DNA of 64,000 nt, from assembly GCA_011045995.1 (NCBI GenBank), contig DSBQ01000050.1:1-64000 (forward strand), written 5' to 3'. The notes beneath the pieces are model-generated. The model saw nothing but the letters and a program-made list of their open reading frames with translations, searched no databases and was not told the DNA's origin. This document shows, piece after piece, positions 17,066 to 25,463 of the stretch. Every line of letters begins with the position of its first letter. Within the stretch, counting starts at the first letter, position 1. This DNA comes from Methanoculleus sp. GTDB taxonomy: Archaea > Halobacteriota > Methanomicrobia > Methanomicrobiales > Methanomicrobiaceae. Both the position numbers and the translations under genes were made by a program.

Positions 17066-18421
17066 ATGAGAACGAAGATCCTCCTCGATGAGAATGATCT
17101 GCCGCGGAAGTGGTATAATATCCAGGCAGACCTTCCAAGGCCGCTGGACCCCGCATACAACCCGCAGACCGGTCAGCCGATCGGGCCGGAGGACCTCGCT
17201 CCGATCTTTGCAAAGGAACTGATCAGACAGGAGGTCTCCACCGATCGCTACATCACCATCCCCGACGAGGTACGGGACATCCTGACCCTGTGGAGACCTT
17301 CCCCGCTGTACCGGGCGCACCGCCTCGAGGCGGCCCTCGGGACACCGGCGAAGATCTACTACAAGTACGAAGGCGTCTCGCCGCCCGGTTCCCACAAACC
17401 GAACACTGCGGTCGCCCAGGCCTACTATAATATGAAGGACGGCATCGAGCGTATCGCAACCGAGACCGGTGCCGGGCAGTGGGGTTCTGCGCTTGCCTTT
17501 GCGACCCAGCTCTTCGGCATGGAATGCACTGTCTATATGGTCCGGGGCTCATACGACCAGAAACCGTTCCGCAAGATGATGATGCAGTGCTGGGGCGCCG
17601 AGTGCATCGCCTCCCCCTCACCATTGACCAATGCCGGCCGGGCCATCCTCGAACGAGACCCGGAGACCTCGGGTTCCCTCGGGATTGCAATATCAGAAGC
17701 GGTTGAGGACGCCGCTTCCAAATCCACCACCAATTATTCCCTCGGGTCTGTTCTGAACCATGTCTGCCTCCACCAGTCCGTCATCGGGCTTGAGGCAAAG
17801 GAGCAGCTGGCAATGGACGAGGCGGAGGCCGACATCATCATCGGCTGCGCCGGCGGCGGTTCGAATTTCGCCGGCCTTGCCTTCCCGTTTGTCAGGGAGA
17901 AGCTCGATGGCAGGCGCCCGGACCTCGAGATCATTGCAACCGAACCCACCGCATGCCCGACGCTGACAAAGGGGCTCTATGCCTATGACTATGGCGATGT
18001 CGCAGGCTACACGCCCATCATGAAGATGTTCACCCTCGGTCACGGGTTCATCCCGCCCTCCATTCATGCGGGCGGCCTCCGGTACCACGGGATGGCCCCG
18101 CTCGTCTCACTTCTGCACCAGGAAGGGATCATCGGCTCGCGGGCGTACCACCAGAACGAGGTCTTCGAGGCGGCCGTCCGGTTCGCCCGGACCGAAGGGA
18201 TCATCGTCGCCCCCGAAGCGGCACACGCCGTCAAGGCGGTCATCGAGTGTGCGGATGAGTGCACACGGACCGGTGAGGAGAAGACGATCGTCTTCAACTG
18301 CTCGGGCCACGGGCACTTTGACCTGAACTCGTACGAGGCCTACTTCAGCGGTGCGCTCCCTGACTATGAGTACCCCGCAGAGCTTATTGCAGCGTCGCTC
18401 AAAGACCTCCCCAGGGTCTGA
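17066..18421 (+). CDS. trpB2: TrpB-like pyridoxal-phosphate enzyme, TrpB2 type
   Basis: Tryptophan synthase beta subunits condense indole with serine. This 451-residue protein is the longer TrpB2 form, recognised by the N-terminal extension [13 protein letters not shown] and the block [12 protein letters not shown]. The PLP lysine is Lys111 in GSHKPNTA, and the phosphate loop is GCAGGGSNF. TrpB2 enzymes usually lack the residues needed to bind TrpA, and no trpA is adjacent, so it may act alone on free indole or on phosphoserine. It is transcribed from its own TATA box downstream of a candidate RNA, and followed after 7 bp by an NAD-kinase-like gene. Confidence 0.95.
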   Translation: MRTKILLDENDLPRKWYNIQADLPRPLDPAYNPQTGQPIGPEDLAPIFAKELIRQEVSTDRYITIPDEVRDILTLWRPSPLYRAHRLEAALGTPAKIYYKYEGVSPPGSHKPNTAVAQAYYNMKDGIERIATETGAGQWGSALAFATQLFGMECTVYMVRGSYDQKPFRKMMMQCWGAECIASPSPLTNAGRAILERDPETSGSLGIAISEAVEDAASKSTTNYSLGSVLNHVCLHQSVIGLEAKEQLAMDEAEADIIIGCAGGGSNFAGLAFPFVREKLDGRRPDLEIIATEPTACPTLTKGLYAYDYGDVAGYTPIMKMFTLGHGFIPPSIHAGGLRYHGMAPLVSLLHQEGIIGSRAYHQNEVFEAAVRFARTEGIIVAPEAAHAVKAVIECADECTRTGEEKTIVFNCSGHGHFDLNSYEAYFSGALPDYEYPAELIAASLKDLPRV

Positions 18422-18428
18422 GGAGACG

Positions 18429-19520
18429 ATGAAGATCGGGTTTCTGATAAATCCCGTGGCAGGGATGGGCGGCGCCGTCGGCCTCAAGGGGACCGACGGA
18501 CAGCATGCCCGGGCCATGGCCCTTGGGGCGCGGCCCGTCGCCCCTGCAAAGGCCAAGGCATTCTGCACTGCCCTGGGCCCCACACTTCATACCTTCCTGA
18601 CAGCCGCAGGGGTGATGGGCGGGGACATCCTCCGCTCCTGCGGCTATGACTGCGAAACCGTCTACCGGCCTGCGGCGGCGACGACCACCCGTGCCGATAC
18701 CATCGCCGCCTGTGAGGCGTGTCGTGCAGCGGGAGCCCGTCTTCTTCTCTTCTGCGGTGGTGACGGGACCGCCCGCGATGTATTCTCCGTCTGTGACCAT
18801 GATCTTCCCCTCCTCGGGATTCCGGCGGGGGTGAAGATGTACTCCGGAGTCTTTGCGACCACACCTGCAGCCGCCGCAGAGATCATTCGCCGCCTCGGGG
18901 AGGCCTCCTGCATTGATGCCGAAGTTCTTGATGTCGATGAGGAGGCCTACCGTCACAACGCTCTTTCGACGACCGTCTACGGCATCGCCGCAACACCCGC
19001 CCTTCCCGGCCTGCGCCAGGCCTCCAAGTGGGCTTCGGACGGCTCTTCAGAGGGTCGGACGCAGGAGGAGATTGCCCGCTTCATCGTGGATATCATGCGA
19101 CCCGGGACCCTGTACCTCCTCGGTGCCGGGTCGACGACCGCGGCAGTCACCGCCCTCCTTGGCCTTGAAGGCACGCTCCTCGGGGTGGATGCGGTATGTG
19201 ACGGCAGGGTGGTGGGACAGGACCTGAACGAGGATGGGATTTGCGCCCTTCTGGAACGCCATCCGGCGGCAAAGATCATCGTCTCCCCCATCGGTGCCCA
19301 GGGGTTCGTCCTCGGGCGGGGCAACCAGCAGTTCTCCCCTGCAGTGCTCCGGCGTGCGGGTCCGGAGAACCTCATTGTCATCGCAACGCCTGCAAAGCTC
19401 TCCCGTACGTCGTCCCTGTACATCGATACGGGGGATGATTGCCTCAATGCGGCGTTCGGGACGTCTATTGCGGTCATCACCGGATACGCGATGGCACAGC
19501 GTATCCCGTTGAAAACCTGA
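18429..19520 (+). CDS. ATP-NAD/AcoX-type kinase family protein
   Basis: A 363-residue member of the NAD-kinase superfamily (COG3199 type), with IGFLINPVAGMGG at the N-terminus and the ATP-binding LFCGGDGTARD motif, then GIPAGVKMYSG. Classical NAD kinase phosphorylates NAD to NADP; this subgroup is longer and its exact substrate is often unknown. An inserted C-terminal part contains LYLLGAGSTTAAVTALL and IIVSPIGAQGFVLGRGNQQ, which are typical of the subgroup. The ATG at 18429 follows a GAGGAG site (18420-18425) and comes 7 bp after the trpB2 stop. Co-transcription with trpB2 is likely. Confidence 0.85.
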   Translation: MKIGFLINPVAGMGGAVGLKGTDGQHARAMALGARPVAPAKAKAFCTALGPTLHTFLTAAGVMGGDILRSCGYDCETVYRPAAATTTRADTIAACEACRAAGARLLLFCGGDGTARDVFSVCDHDLPLLGIPAGVKMYSGVFATTPAAAAEIIRRLGEASCIDAEVLDVDEEAYRHNALSTTVYGIAATPALPGLRQASKWASDGSSEGRTQEEIARFIVDIMRPGTLYLLGAGSTTAAVTALLGLEGTLLGVDAVCDGRVVGQDLNEDGICALLERHPAAKIIVSPIGAQGFVLGRGNQQFSPAVLRRAGPENLIVIATPAKLSRTSSLYIDTGDDCLNAAFGTSIAVITGYAMAQRIPLKT

Positions 19521-19567
19521 AACCTTCCAAGCACATGTTTATTAGCCTCCCCCCTCCACTACTTTTC

Positions 19568-20071
19568 ATGGATGAAGCTGGGTTGAAGACCATTCTTTCA
19601 TATATCCCGTTCATCGTCCTTGGCATATGCCTGATCTGGGGCGCATGGCTCTGGTACACCGGGGGGGATCCGCTCCTCTCAGGTGATGATCCGGCCTCGG
19701 GGGTGGTGTTCGTCACCAGCGATCTTACCGGTCCTTCCGGTGCACTGGTGCTGCATGAGATGACGGTGGATGACGCCGGAAAGGTGGTTATGACTGCATC
19801 ATGCATGAACTCCCTGGATATGCCAGTGACGATCGTTGCCGCAACAGCCCGTCCGGTGGATACCGGCGGCGGGAAAGACCTCATACTATCGGGCCCGGTC
19901 ACTATTCCGGCAGGAGGAGCTGCAAACCTTCATTTTGAAGGGCCGCCGGGAGAAGCGGACAGCCTCTCCGTCTATACCGGTCAGGTCTCCGTTCCCGTAA
20001 CGGTCATCTATGCGGTGGGCGGCATCGAGGTGGACATTGAGACGGTTGCCGTCAGGGAGTCTGCCCTATGA
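19568..20071 (+). CDS. Hypothetical single-span membrane protein
   Basis: Not recognised. One membrane helix (about residues 9-27, SYIPFIVLGICLIWGAWL) is followed by an extracytoplasmic beta-rich domain of about 135 residues with repeated V/T-rich strands, resembling an Ig-like or late-embryogenesis-type fold. The start is set at ATG 19568: GTTTATTA near 19536 lies about 30 bp upstream, consistent with a leaderless message. The stop overlaps the next gene by 4 bp, so the two membrane proteins probably work together. Confidence 0.7.
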   Translation: MDEAGLKTILSYIPFIVLGICLIWGAWLWYTGGDPLLSGDDPASGVVFVTSDLTGPSGALVLHEMTVDDAGKVVMTASCMNSLDMPVTIVAATARPVDTGGGKDLILSGPVTIPAGGAANLHFEGPPGEADSLSVYTGQVSVPVTVIYAVGGIEVDIETVAVRESAL

Positions 20072-20670
20072 CCCACCAGGACGGAGAATGGAATCTGCGC
20101 GATATCAATATCCCGGGTCTTGTCGGGGGGATGTTGATCTTCGCCCTTCCCTTCATGGGCGCCTGGTGGCAGGTCAGGTTCGGCATAACCGCATTTGTGC
20201 TTGACCTCTCGCCATTTACGGTTGCAACCTCGCAGTACGGAACCCCGATCGCATCACCGGTCCTGAGTGTGCTCAGCCTTGCCTTTATGGTCCTCATCCT
20301 CTACTTCGCGGCCCTTCTGGTGGCCGGGTCCATCCTGAGGGCGAACCCCCGGTACCGCACCCTCTCCGACTGGCTGGTCCGGTGGTCGGCGCGAAAGCCC
20401 CTCTATCTCATCATCTTCTTCGTACTCTCGCTCGTCATTACCAGCCTTGCTATGGACTATTCTCTTGGAAAGGCGGGGATTGTAATGAGCCTCCCCATTG
20501 TCATCGGTGAGGCGGTCGGCACCATCAGCGTCAGCGGCCTTGCCGTCACCATCCCCGCGACGATGGAACTGACGATGGCCTTCGGGATTGCTGTTGTCAT
20601 TTCAGTCATTGCGGTTCTTGCCGAGCCCTGTCAGGCACGCAGGCGTCAGGAAGATACCGAAGAAGACTGA
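20068..20670 (+). CDS. Hypothetical polytopic membrane protein
   Basis: Not recognised. The 200 residues contain about four membrane helices (near 14-35, 68-90, 108-130 and 165-190), with an extracytoplasmic stretch after the first that includes LSPFTVATSQYGTPI. The C-terminus is short and charged (RRRQEDTEED). It begins with ATGA overlapping the stop of the single-span gene, which points to a coupled pair. A transport or assembly role is possible but unsupported. Confidence 0.7.
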   Translation: MTHQDGEWNLRDINIPGLVGGMLIFALPFMGAWWQVRFGITAFVLDLSPFTVATSQYGTPIASPVLSVLSLAFMVLILYFAALLVAGSILRANPRYRTLSDWLVRWSARKPLYLIIFFVLSLVITSLAMDYSLGKAGIVMSLPIVIGEAVGTISVSGLAVTIPATMELTMAFGIAVVISVIAVLAEPCQARRRQEDTEED

Positions 20671-20820
20671 ACATATTCCCTCTCTTTTCCCCCTCGTTCT
20701 TCCATGTCTGGATGGGCCGATTAGGAGGTGTAATAGCAAGGATTTTTTACGATAAGGCTAATAAATATAATTATTTGATACTATAAGGAATATATTATGG
20801 ATCAATTGTAGAAAATTCTA

Positions 20821-21621
20821 ATGCCTGCCCCGTCCAACCACTCTGGGATGCACTGTAGCACCGGACATACCATTTCCATTCTTCCCGGCAGAACGCGGAC
20901 CGGTGAGCATGAACCGTTCGATCGCATCGATATCGGACCAGGGGATACGATATCCATCGTGGGGCCGACCGGCTCCGGAAAGAGCGCCTTTATCTCGGAT
21001 ATCGAGGTATTTGCCAGGGGGGACACGGCCACCGGCCGGACCATTCTCGTCGATGGCAGGCTGCCCGATGAGGCATTTGTGAGGGACCCCGCCCAAAAAC
21101 CGGTAGCCCTCATTACGCAGAATACCCGGTGTCTGACCGATCTTACGGTTCGGGACTTCCTGGCAATGCATGTCCGTTCACGCAAGATCGAAAAACAGGG
21201 GATTATCGGGGAGACGATCGCCCTTGCAAACGAATTCACCGGGGAGAAGATCACCGAAGAGGCACGGATGACCGCCCTCTCCGGCGGGCAGACCCGTTCT
21301 CTCATGGTCGCCGATGCCATCATGGTCTCCTGTGCTCCTCTCATTCTCCTCGATGAGGTCGAAAATGCAGGCATATTCAAGGACCGGGTCATCGATGTGC
21401 TTCGTTTGCATCACAAGGCGTTGATCTTTGTTACGCACGATCCCCTCGTCGCGCTGATGTCCGATCGTCGCATTGTGATGAAGAACGGCGGTGTTGCAAA
21501 GGTTCTGGAGCCTAACGGTTCTGAAGTGGCCGCCCTTCGCAGTGCAAAGGAGATGAACGTTCTGCTGAGCCGGATGCGGGAACGAATACGCGAGGGCGAC
21601 CTGATCACCGGTGTCGCATGA
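20821..21621 (+). CDS. ABC-type ATPase without permease, first gene of the coenzyme M operon
   Basis: A 266-residue ATP-binding cassette: Walker A GPTGSGKS (48-55), Q-loop ALITQNTRC, signature LSGGQTRSL, Walker B LILLDEVENAG and switch His in FVTHDP. It differs from transporter ATPases in the ENAG after Walker B and in having no permease gene nearby. Methanogens use soluble ABC proteins such as component A2 to activate methyl-coenzyme M reductase, so a soluble role is reasonable. It opens a run of six genes with overlapping ends that finishes with ComDE. An A/T-rich promoter region with TATAAGG near 20782 precedes it. Its function in CoM metabolism is inference from position. Confidence 0.8.
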   Translation: MPAPSNHSGMHCSTGHTISILPGRTRTGEHEPFDRIDIGPGDTISIVGPTGSGKSAFISDIEVFARGDTATGRTILVDGRLPDEAFVRDPAQKPVALITQNTRCLTDLTVRDFLAMHVRSRKIEKQGIIGETIALANEFTGEKITEEARMTALSGGQTRSLMVADAIMVSCAPLILLDEVENAGIFKDRVIDVLRLHHKALIFVTHDPLVALMSDRRIVMKNGGVAKVLEPNGSEVAALRSAKEMNVLLSRMRERIREGDLITGVA

Positions 21622-22322
21622 AACTGGTAATCGTTGCTGGTCCGCCATCCTCCGGGAAGACAGCGGTGATCCGGCAGATTATCCGTGGCATTCCCGGAAT
21701 GGCGACAGCGTACCTGAAGATCGATGTCACCCGGGCCTTTGAGGTTGAGGAACTGGTACAGGAGTTCGGTATTCCGGCAAAGGTGGTCTATTCCGGAGAT
21801 CTCTGTCCTGACCATGCCGGGGTGATGGTGCTCGCCGACGCCCTTTCCTGGGCAAAAAATGAGGGAGCGGACCTTCTTATCGTCGAGAGCGCGGGACTCT
21901 GCCTCCGCTGTGCCCCGTATACCACCCAGGCACTGGGTCTCGTCGTCCTCTCCGCGACCTCCGGCATACACACCCCTCTGAAGATGGGGTCGATGGTTGC
22001 CCTTGCCGATATTGCGGTGATAACACGGACCGATCTGGTCTCGCAGGCGGAAAAGGAGGTATTTTCGGAGCATGTCCGGGAAGTGAATCCGTCGCTTGAG
22101 CTTATTGAGACCAATGCGGTCCAGGGGACAGGGATGCGCTATCTCCTTAGAGAAGTGGAACAATTCCCCGCAATCACCGATGCCGGCACAATACATCTGA
22201 GAGGGGAACCGCCGCTCGGCGTCTGCACCATCTGCATCGGCAAGAAGGAGATTGGGTGGCAGAACCATTTTGGCGTCGTGCGGACACTGGACGGTGCCGA
22301 TTACCTGTACCGGGGCGACTAG
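21618..22322 (+). CDS. CobW/HypB-like GTPase with cysteine motifs
   Basis: A 234-residue SIMIBI-class P-loop protein: Walker A GPPSSGKT (residues 8-15), a VESAG switch region, and TRTD as the guanine-specificity motif. Relatives (HypB, CobW, UreG) deliver or insert metals in metalloenzymes. Two cysteine motifs, CLRC directly after VESAG and CTIC near the C-terminus, could bind a metal or Fe-S cluster. The ATG overlaps the ATPase gene stop by 4 bp and the next gene starts 2 bp after its stop. A metallochaperone role for the downstream Fe-S or marker 16 protein is a fair inference. Confidence 0.8.
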   Translation: MKLVIVAGPPSSGKTAVIRQIIRGIPGMATAYLKIDVTRAFEVEELVQEFGIPAKVVYSGDLCPDHAGVMVLADALSWAKNEGADLLIVESAGLCLRCAPYTTQALGLVVLSATSGIHTPLKMGSMVALADIAVITRTDLVSQAEKEVFSEHVREVNPSLELIETNAVQGTGMRYLLREVEQFPAITDAGTIHLRGEPPLGVCTICIGKKEIGWQNHFGVVRTLDGADYLYRGD

Positions 22323-22324
22323 TC

Positions 22325-22975
22325 ATGACAGCAGACTGGCAGCCGCCGGGAAAGAACTGCGGTGCCTGCGGCGCACCCTCGTGTGCGGCGTTTCTCCGCC
22401 TGCTGTCAGAGGGAAGAAAAGAGGTCAAAGACTGTCCCTTTGGGCCGGAATCTCAACAAGGAGGGCCGAATGAAGGAGCCTTTGGTACCGGTGATCTGCT
22501 ACACGAGGCGTTCTACGGCACGACGGATTCTGTGGGCAGGGCCTTCGATTTCATCCTGGAACCGCTTCCCGGAGAACCGTCAGCACGGAAGATCGTCCTT
22601 CCCTTCCGTCCGGATATCGTCGAGAAGTGGGGGATCACTCCCGGAGCGATCGTGACCGGGCGGCCGATGGGCGCCGGCTGCCCGGTCCAGCACGTCCTTC
22701 TGGTGCTGGAGGCTTCAGAGGTAACCGGTCTTTTAACCACGCACGTCGTCGGCCCCCGCTTCTCCCGCGGCCGTGAGGTCTTTGCTATCGAGGCCTACCA
22801 TATCACCGGATTTGAGGGATATGCACGACCTGTCCGCCGGGAACCTCAGTTCGGCAGACGAATGCGGTTTTTGCCCGGGTTTTGCATGATGTACCTCGGG
22901 CATACGGGGGTCGTGAACATGGTGCTCAGGAAGGGAGCGGATATACATATTAGAGTGGAGGATATCAGGATATGA
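22325..22975 (+). CDS. Fe-S domain protein (CxxCxxxxC...C type)
   Basis: The N-terminus NCGACGAPSCAAFL with a later DCPF gives the four-cysteine 4Fe-4S (Fes) pattern also seen at the start of CODH/ACS small subunits. The following 170 residues are not recognised; they include a GRPMGAGCPVQHVLLVLE stretch, a THVVGPRF block and a hydrophobic MRFLPGFCMMYLGHTG. The 216-residue protein begins 2 bp after the GTPase gene and overlaps the marker 16 gene by 4 bp. It may supply electrons or a cluster to that protein. Confidence 0.75.
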   Translation: MTADWQPPGKNCGACGAPSCAAFLRLLSEGRKEVKDCPFGPESQQGGPNEGAFGTGDLLHEAFYGTTDSVGRAFDFILEPLPGEPSARKIVLPFRPDIVEKWGITPGAIVTGRPMGAGCPVQHVLLVLEASEVTGLLTTHVVGPRFSRGREVFAIEAYHITGFEGYARPVRREPQFGRRMRFLPGFCMMYLGHTGVVNMVLRKGADIHIRVEDIRI

Positions 22976-24195
22976 AAACCCGGGAAGAGATACAGGACCG
23001 CCTCGCATGGGGTGAGGCCGAGGTCTGGACCGCGATGGAATTCAAGACCCGCGTCCGTGAGGGGGAGGTTCCGGGGGTGGATGAGGTGGATATCGTCACC
23101 TGCGGGACCTTCGGGGTCATGTCGGGGACGGCGGCGGTGATGTGCGTGCCGGTGACAAGACCGGGCATCTTCGAGCGGGCGGATGCCGTCACCATGGAGG
23201 GGGTGCCCTGCTACCCGGGCCCCTGCCCCAACGAGCGCCTCGGCCTCGTCGACCTGATGGTCTACGGGACTGCGAAGGCCTCGCCCCGGTATGGCGGCGG
23301 CCACCTCCTCCGCGACCTCGCCGACGGAAAGGAGGTGGAGGTCATCGTCGAGTCAGGCGGGAAGACCTATGAGCATACCACCCATCTCGACGAGATCCCC
23401 TTTGCCCGGGTGATCACCACCCGCAGTGCATTCAAAAACTATGCGGCATTTGTCAACCGGGCAGCGGGTCCCGTTGATACGATCTTTTCCGTGACACCTC
23501 TGCCGGGGAATGCCTCGCAGGTGACGGTCTCCGGCTGCGGGGAAATAAACCCGCTCGCAAATGACCCCTATCTCACCCATATCACGCCGGGATATCCCCT
23601 GATGCTCAACGGGTCGGCAGGGTATGTGATGGGAGAGGGGACCCGTTCGACCCCGGAAAAGCCGAATATCGCAGCATTCGCCGATCTTTCCGGGATGGTC
23701 AGCGAGTTCATGGGCGGATTTGTCACCTCAGGAGGCCCCGAATGCCTCACCTCGGTCGCTGTCCCCCTGCCGGTGCTCAGTGAGGCGGATATCGCCCGCC
23801 TCTCGGTATTCGACGAGGGCTGCTCCCTCCCTGTCAATGATATCGAAACACGGACGACACTTGCCGAGACGACGTACGCCGATATCTGGCAGGGGACCGA
23901 AACCATGGTGACCGTCCACCCGGAGTATTGCCTCTTCTGCGGGACCTGCACCGCCGCCGAGGCATGCCCGACCAGGGCGATCATGATGGGTGGGGGCATC
24001 ATGCACGCCCGGTGCGTTGCCTGCGGGACCTGTGTCGGGGCCTGCCCGAACGGGGTCTATATGATGGAGATGGGAACGGTTCCCGTGGAGGGTGCCCGCG
24101 TCCCGGTTGCGCTTCGCCAGTCCGACCGGAACCGTGCGGAACGGATCTGCGACTACCTGAAACAGGAGATCCTCTCGGGGGTGTTCCGGTGGTGA
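22972..24195 (+). CDS. Methanogenesis marker 16 metalloprotein (DUF39/COG1900 plus two 4Fe-4S motifs)
   Basis: Residues 1-300 are the DUF39 domain with TCGTFGVMSGTAAVMCVPV and the EGVPCYPGPCPNE block carrying conserved cysteines. Residues about 318-370 hold a ferredoxin dicluster, CLFCGTCTAAEACP and CVACGTCVGACP. Other DUF39 proteins, with a separate ferredoxin, convert aspartate semialdehyde and sulfide into homocysteine in methanogens; the marker 16 form is found in methanogens. Here it directly precedes cysteate synthase and ComDE, whose product sulfoacetaldehyde is also an aldehyde to be made into a thiol. A reductive thiolation of sulfoacetaldehyde to coenzyme M is therefore a specific hypothesis, not a demonstrated function. 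It overlaps both neighbours. Confidence 0.88.
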   Translation: MKTREEIQDRLAWGEAEVWTAMEFKTRVREGEVPGVDEVDIVTCGTFGVMSGTAAVMCVPVTRPGIFERADAVTMEGVPCYPGPCPNERLGLVDLMVYGTAKASPRYGGGHLLRDLADGKEVEVIVESGGKTYEHTTHLDEIPFARVITTRSAFKNYAAFVNRAAGPVDTIFSVTPLPGNASQVTVSGCGEINPLANDPYLTHITPGYPLMLNGSAGYVMGEGTRSTPEKPNIAAFADLSGMVSEFMGGFVTSGGPECLTSVAVPLPVLSEADIARLSVFDEGCSLPVNDIETRTTLAETTYADIWQGTETMVTVHPEYCLFCGTCTAAEACPTRAIMMGGGIMHARCVACGTCVGACPNGVYMMEMGTVPVEGARVPVALRQSDRNRAERICDYLKQEILSGVFRW

Positions 24196-25463
24196 ATAAA
24201 AAGTACCGCCTCCGCTGCCCGTCCTGCGGGATGGAGGTCCCGGACCATTATACGAACTCCTGCCCGGCGGGATGTCCCGGTCTCATCCGGGCTGAGTATG
24301 CTGCCCGCCGTATCACCCCGCACCCATTTCCCGGGATATTTTGCTATGCGGACTGGCTGCCGGTGGAAGGGACGCTTCCCACCCAGGCGGGCCCCGTCAC
24401 CTACTGTTCAACAGAGCTGGCACGCGAGGCAGGTCTGGCCAATCTCTGGATCTGCTTTAACGGGTACTGGCCGGAGAAGGGAGCGCTGATGAGGACCTGC
24501 TCATTCAAGGAGCTCGAGGCATGGCCGACGATGCTGCGCCTCCAGGAGAAGGGAAAAGGCATCATGCAGGTCTCATCAGCGGGAAACACCGGCCGGGCCT
24601 TTGCCGAGGTCTCCGCCCAGTGCGGCTATCCCCTCGTCCTCGCCGTCCCGGTCCGCGGGATCGACCGGATATGGACGACACGCCCGGCAAAGCAGGTCTT
24701 CCTTGTCGCGGTGGAGGGGGACTATACCGATGCCATCACTGTCGGGGACGCACTCTGCTCCCTGCCCGGCCTCGTTCCGGAGGGAGGCGCAAAGAACCCC
24801 GCCCGGCGCGACGGGATGGGAACCGTCATGCTCGACGGGACGCTGACCTGCGGGCGGCTGCCCGACTGGTATGTGCAGGCGGTAGGCAGCGGCACCGGCG
24901 GCATCGCTGCCTGGGAGATGGCCGAGCGGCTCCGAAGGGACGGCCGCTGGGGAGCGGCGCTGCCGCGGCTCCTCCTCTCCCAGAACCTCCCCTTCACCCC
25001 GATGGTGGATGCGTGGCAGGACGGGAGACGCACTCTGCTTCCAGGGGATTTCGTGGATGCAACGTCGCGTATCGCAGACGTCTGGGCCGACGTGCTTACG
25101 AACCGTCACCCCCCCTACGATCTTCCCGGCGGCCTCAGGGATGCCCTTCTGGCGACCAACGGAATGATGGACCCGGTCAGCAACGCCGAGGCGCACGCGG
25201 CAGGCCGCCTCTTTGCCGAGTTGGAGGGATGCGACCTCGACCCCGCGGCGGCGGTTGCGACCGCATCGCTGCTGCGCAGTGCCGAAAACGGAACGATCGG
25301 GAAGAACGATACGGTGCTCCTCAACATTACCGGGGGAGGGTATGAACGGGTCAAGAAGGACTTCACCCTTCACCGGGTCCGGCCGGCCTGCACGGTGCCC
25401 GCCGGTGCCGGGACGGCGGAGGTGGAGCGACTTTTGGCGGGGTGGATGAAGGATTATGCATGA
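24192..25463 (+). CDS. Cysteate synthase
   Basis: This PLP enzyme makes L-cysteate from O-phosphoserine and sulfite, the entry to coenzyme M in Methanosarcinales and Methanomicrobiales. The protein resembles threonine synthase but with a zinc-ribbon-like N-terminus (CPSCGMEVPDHYTNSCPAGC). The likely PLP lysine lies in RTCSFKELEAW, and the phosphate-binding glycine run is AVGSGTGGI. The SSAGNTGRAFA block is typical of the fold. The start is GTG 24192, overlapping the marker 16 stop by 4 bp, giving 423 residues. The next gene, ComDE, acts two steps later in the same pathway. Confidence 0.9.
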   Translation: MNKKYRLRCPSCGMEVPDHYTNSCPAGCPGLIRAEYAARRITPHPFPGIFCYADWLPVEGTLPTQAGPVTYCSTELAREAGLANLWICFNGYWPEKGALMRTCSFKELEAWPTMLRLQEKGKGIMQVSSAGNTGRAFAEVSAQCGYPLVLAVPVRGIDRIWTTRPAKQVFLVAVEGDYTDAITVGDALCSLPGLVPEGGAKNPARRDGMGTVMLDGTLTCGRLPDWYVQAVGSGTGGIAAWEMAERLRRDGRWGAALPRLLLSQNLPFTPMVDAWQDGRRTLLPGDFVDATSRIADVWADVLTNRHPPYDLPGGLRDALLATNGMMDPVSNAEAHAAGRLFAELEGCDLDPAAAVATASLLRSAENGTIGKNDTVLLNITGGGYERVKKDFTLHRVRPACTVPAGAGTAEVERLLAGWMKDYA

